A DNA stretch of 64,000 nt from Xanthobacteraceae bacterium (GTDB taxonomy: Bacteria; Pseudomonadota; Alphaproteobacteria; Rhizobiales; Xanthobacteraceae), in NCBI GenBank assembly GCA_019750915.1, contig JAIENY010000036.1, positions 1 through 64,000 on the forward strand, in the 5' to 3' direction. Under the pieces are notes generated by a model, which saw only the letters and a list, made by a program, of their open reading frames with translations, was not told where the DNA came from and searched no databases. Made by a program: the position numbers and the translations under genes. This document shows positions 62,060 through 64,000 of the stretch, piece after piece (the stretch's first letter is position 1; every line of letters starts with the position of its first letter).

Positions 62060-62090
62060 TTCAAAAACATTCCGGAAATTGTTATATAAT
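62060..62090 (+). promoter_or_regulatory. Candidate cobS promoter
   Basis: TTCAAA at 62060-62065, 19 bases, then TATAAT at 62085-62090, a perfect -10 hexamer. Downstream is a GC-rich hairpin, CGCGGG/CCCGCG (62116-62137). The -35 is poor and the spacer long. Confidence 0.35.
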
Positions 62091-62218
62091 TGAAGTTACA
62101 GCAGAACTTTCATTTCGCGGGAGGCTTCTGCCCCGCGCGTGCATCTGCTAAATTCGATGGGTATCCCCACCCGTCGCGAATGCCCGGTTTCGGGACCGCC
62201 CGAGACCACGGAGGAATG

Positions 62219-63208
62219 ATGACTACCGCCAATCTAGAAGAGGTCACCGGTCTGCCGGACATGAAAGTGTCTGTCCGTCAGGTCTTCGGCATCGACAGCG
62301 ACCTTGAAGTGCCGGCCTATTCGACCCCTGACCCGCATGTGCCGGACGCCGATCCGGATTACCGGTTTGATCGCGCGACCACGCTCGCCATCCTCGCAGG
62401 CTTTGCCAAGAACCGCCGCGTGATGGTGACCGGTTTCCACGGCACGGGTAAATCCACTCACATCGAGCAGGTCGCCTCGCGCCTCAACTGGCCATGCGTG
62501 CGCGTCAACCTCGACAGCCACATCAGCCGCATCGATCTGGTTGGCAAGGACGCCATCGTGGTGCGCGACGGCAAACAGGTCACCGAATTCCGCGACGGCA
62601 TCCTGCCGTGGGCGCTTCAGCACAATGTCGCGCTGGTGTTCGACGAATACGACGCCGGCCGCCCGGACGTGATGTTCGTGATCCAGCGCGTGCTGGAAGT
62701 CTCCGGCCGCCTGACGCTGCTCGACCAGAACAAGGTGATCAAGCCGCATCCGGCATTCCGCCTGTTCGCGACCGCCAACACCATCGGCCTGGGTGATACT
62801 TCGGGCCTGTATCACGGCACCCAGCAGATCAATCAGGGCCAGATGGACCGCTGGTCGATCGTCACCACGCTGAACTATCTGCCGCATGATGAGGAAGTCG
62901 AGATCGTGCTGGCGAAGGCGAAGCACTATCAAAACGAAGCCGGCCGCGACACCGTGAACAAGATGGTTCGTCTGGCCGATCTGACGCGCAACGCGTTCGC
63001 CAACGGTGATCTGTCCACGGTGATGAGCCCGCGCACGGTCATCACTTGGGCGGAAAACTCCGAGATCTTCGGCGATATCGGGTTCGCGTTCCGCGTCACC
63101 TTCCTGAACAAGTGCGATGAACTCGAGAGGCCGCTGGTCGCCGAGTTCTATCAGCGCTGTTTCAATGCCGAACTGCCGGAAAGCGCGGTCAATGTCGCGC
63201 TGACCTAA
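62219..63208 (+). CDS. cobS: Cobaltochelatase subunit CobS
   Basis: AAA+ ATPase of the aerobic cobaltochelatase CobNST, inserting Co2+ into hydrogenobyrinate a,c-diamide. Walker A is [10 protein letters not shown], Walker B is in [13 protein letters not shown], the sensor is T-A-N-T-I-G. 329 residues from ATG 62219, 4 bases after GGAGG; an ATG three bases earlier is too close to it. It is followed by cobT after 46 bases. CobN is not in the window. No B12 riboswitch was recognised upstream. Confidence 0.95.
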   Translation: MTTANLEEVTGLPDMKVSVRQVFGIDSDLEVPAYSTPDPHVPDADPDYRFDRATTLAILAGFAKNRRVMVTGFHGTGKSTHIEQVASRLNWPCVRVNLDSHISRIDLVGKDAIVVRDGKQVTEFRDGILPWALQHNVALVFDEYDAGRPDVMFVIQRVLEVSGRLTLLDQNKVIKPHPAFRLFATANTIGLGDTSGLYHGTQQINQGQMDRWSIVTTLNYLPHDEEVEIVLAKAKHYQNEAGRDTVNKMVRLADLTRNAFANGDLSTVMSPRTVITWAENSEIFGDIGFAFRVTFLNKCDELERPLVAEFYQRCFNAELPESAVNVALT

Positions 63209-63254
63209 CCCGTTTAGCCTCTCTCCACCTTTCTTGGAGAGAGGGCGAGGTCGC

Positions 63255-64000
63255 ATGAGCACCACGACGACAAACAAGTTCAAGCTGGGCGCGAAGGAAT
63301 CGCCGACCGAGCCGTTCAAGCGCGCGGTCACCGCCGCCATGAAGGCGATCGCCAAGCAATCCGAGCTCGACGTGACGTTTTCGGCCGAGCGGCCCGGACT
63401 TGCTCCGGGCAAGGCGCGGCTGCCTGAACCTGCCCGCAAGCTGACCAAGAAGGACGCCGCCATCGTGCGCGGCCACGCCGACGCGATGGCACTGCGGATC
63501 GCCTGTCATGATCCGAAGGTTCACAAGAAGTTTGCGCCCGGCAACCAGCAGGCGCGCAATGTATTTGATGCCGTCGAACAGGCGCGGGTCGAAGCAATCG
63601 GTGCTCGCCGCATGGCGGGTGTGGCGAAAAATCTGAACGCGATGCTGGATGATCATTTTCATCGCGGCAAGTATGACGAGATTACCGACAGAGCCGATGC
63701 GCCGCTTCCCGAAGCGCTGGCGATGATGGTGCGCGAGCGCCTTACAGGGCAGGCTCCGCCGGTCGCCGCTCGCAAGATGGTCGATCTGTGGCGTCCGGTG
63801 CTCGAAGAAAAGGTCGGTGCGCGCCTCGATCAACTGAGCAGGCTGACCGAAGATCAGGCCAGGTTCGGTGAATCGATTCAGGACGTGCTCACCGCGCTCG
63901 ATCTGTCGGACGAGCGCATCTCCGAGCCGAACGACGACGAGGACGATCAGGACGACCGCTCCGGCGATCAGGGCCAGTCGGGGGCCGAAGGCGAGAGTGA
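63255..64000 (+). CDS. cobT: Cobaltochelatase subunit CobT (partial, 3' end outside window)
   Basis: The first 248 codons are present. The N-terminus has F-K-R-A-V-T-A-A-M-K-A-I-A, a helical region typical of CobT; the visible 3' part enters an acidic Asp/Glu/Gln-rich linker (N-D-D-E-D-D-Q-D-D-R-S-G-D) that precedes the VWA domain in family members. That domain lies beyond the window. ATG 63255 has GAGG upstream. Forms the chelatase complex with CobN and CobS. Confidence 0.93.
   Translation, partial: MSTTTTNKFKLGAKESPTEPFKRAVTAAMKAIAKQSELDVTFSAERPGLAPGKARLPEPARKLTKKDAAIVRGHADAMALRIACHDPKVHKKFAPGNQQARNVFDAVEQARVEAIGARRMAGVAKNLNAMLDDHFHRGKYDEITDRADAPLPEALAMMVRERLTGQAPPVAARKMVDLWRPVLEEKVGARLDQLSRLTEDQARFGESIQDVLTALDLSDERISEPNDDEDDQDDRSGDQGQSGAEGES

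Noticed and set aside
62100-62218. Cobalamin riboswitch upstream of cobS
   Set aside because: A hairpin is present but the conserved B12-box sequence and surrounding core are not seen.
1-64000. CRISPR array, IS element, or toxin-antitoxin module
   Set aside because: No regularly spaced repeats, no transposase, and no paired small toxin/antitoxin frames were seen in the window; short repeats reported above are isolated.

Overview
This window is core chromosome of an alphaproteobacterium of the order Hyphomicrobiales, most likely the Bradyrhizobium/Afipia/Rhodopseudomonas/Nitrobacter group (Nitrobacteraceae). The call rests on gene content and order: a RegB/RegA redox pair, PhaR next to phaA-phaB, lysC-marC-ptsP-prfA-prmC-DUF4167 in a row, aroB-aroK next to xerD and accA, MmcB, DUF1178, and aerobic CobS/CobT. 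The DNA is GC-rich with tightly packed genes. I saw no insertion sequence, prophage, integron, CRISPR array or toxin-antitoxin pair. The genus cannot be settled from sequence alone. Genes of unknown role are scattered singly.

Layout. 1-4.8 kb: tRNA-Arg(CCG), a YccF-like membrane protein, an MBL-fold hydrolase, mmcB, and a minus-strand cluster regB-regA-small protein-haem-oxygenase-like protein. 4.9-7.3 kb: intracellular PHB depolymerase and a YgjP-like metalloprotease. 7.4-16.7 kb (minus): PBP1A, glnD, mutS, patatin-like lipase. 16.9-24.6 kb: zur, ispG, a Na+/H+ antiporter, a DUF1345 protein, ispA, mtgA, rpmF and two hypothetical proteins. 24.8-29.5 kb: a GGDEF-EAL protein with a broken GGDEF site, then phaR, phaA and phaB. 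29.6-33.2 kb: a transporter, cupin, gloB, a methyltransferase and DUF4167. 33.7-40.3 kb (minus): prmC, prfA, ptsP, marC, lysC. 40.4-46.9 kb: PH-domain protein, ubiG, two drug/metabolite transporters, and a minus-strand operon comF-grxC-Nit-DUF1178 with 4-base overlaps, then a methyltransferase and mutT. 46.9-55.6 kb: a secreted protein, argJ, a parvulin, secA, an L,D-transpeptidase lipoprotein and accA. 55.7-64 kb: xerD with a small membrane protein, aroK-aroB, a CorC-like protein, bolA, a J-domain protein, dedA, cobS and the start of cobT, which runs off the window.

How genes work together. Polyhydroxybutyrate turnover is well represented (phaA and phaB for monomer synthesis, phaR as granule-responsive repressor, phaZ for mobilisation), but the polymerase phaC is not here. 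Peptidoglycan synthesis (PBP1A, MtgA, L,D-transpeptidase), isoprenoid and quinone supply (ispG, ispA, ubiG), nitrogen and PTS-Ntr control (glnD, ptsP), aromatic and aspartate-family amino acid synthesis, protein export and folding (secA, parvulin) and translation termination (prfA, prmC) are also covered.

No large undescribed system is evident. The best leads are small: a 50-codon leader frame whose stop overlaps the secA start and which sits behind a good promoter and Shine-Dalgarno; paired 14-bp AACCC palindromes between gloB and a methyltransferase; a structured 455-base region upstream of DUF4167; several perfect palindromes upstream of zur and dedA/cobS; a haem-oxygenase-like protein downstream of RegBA; and a conserved-looking 48-59 residue membrane protein upstream of xerD.
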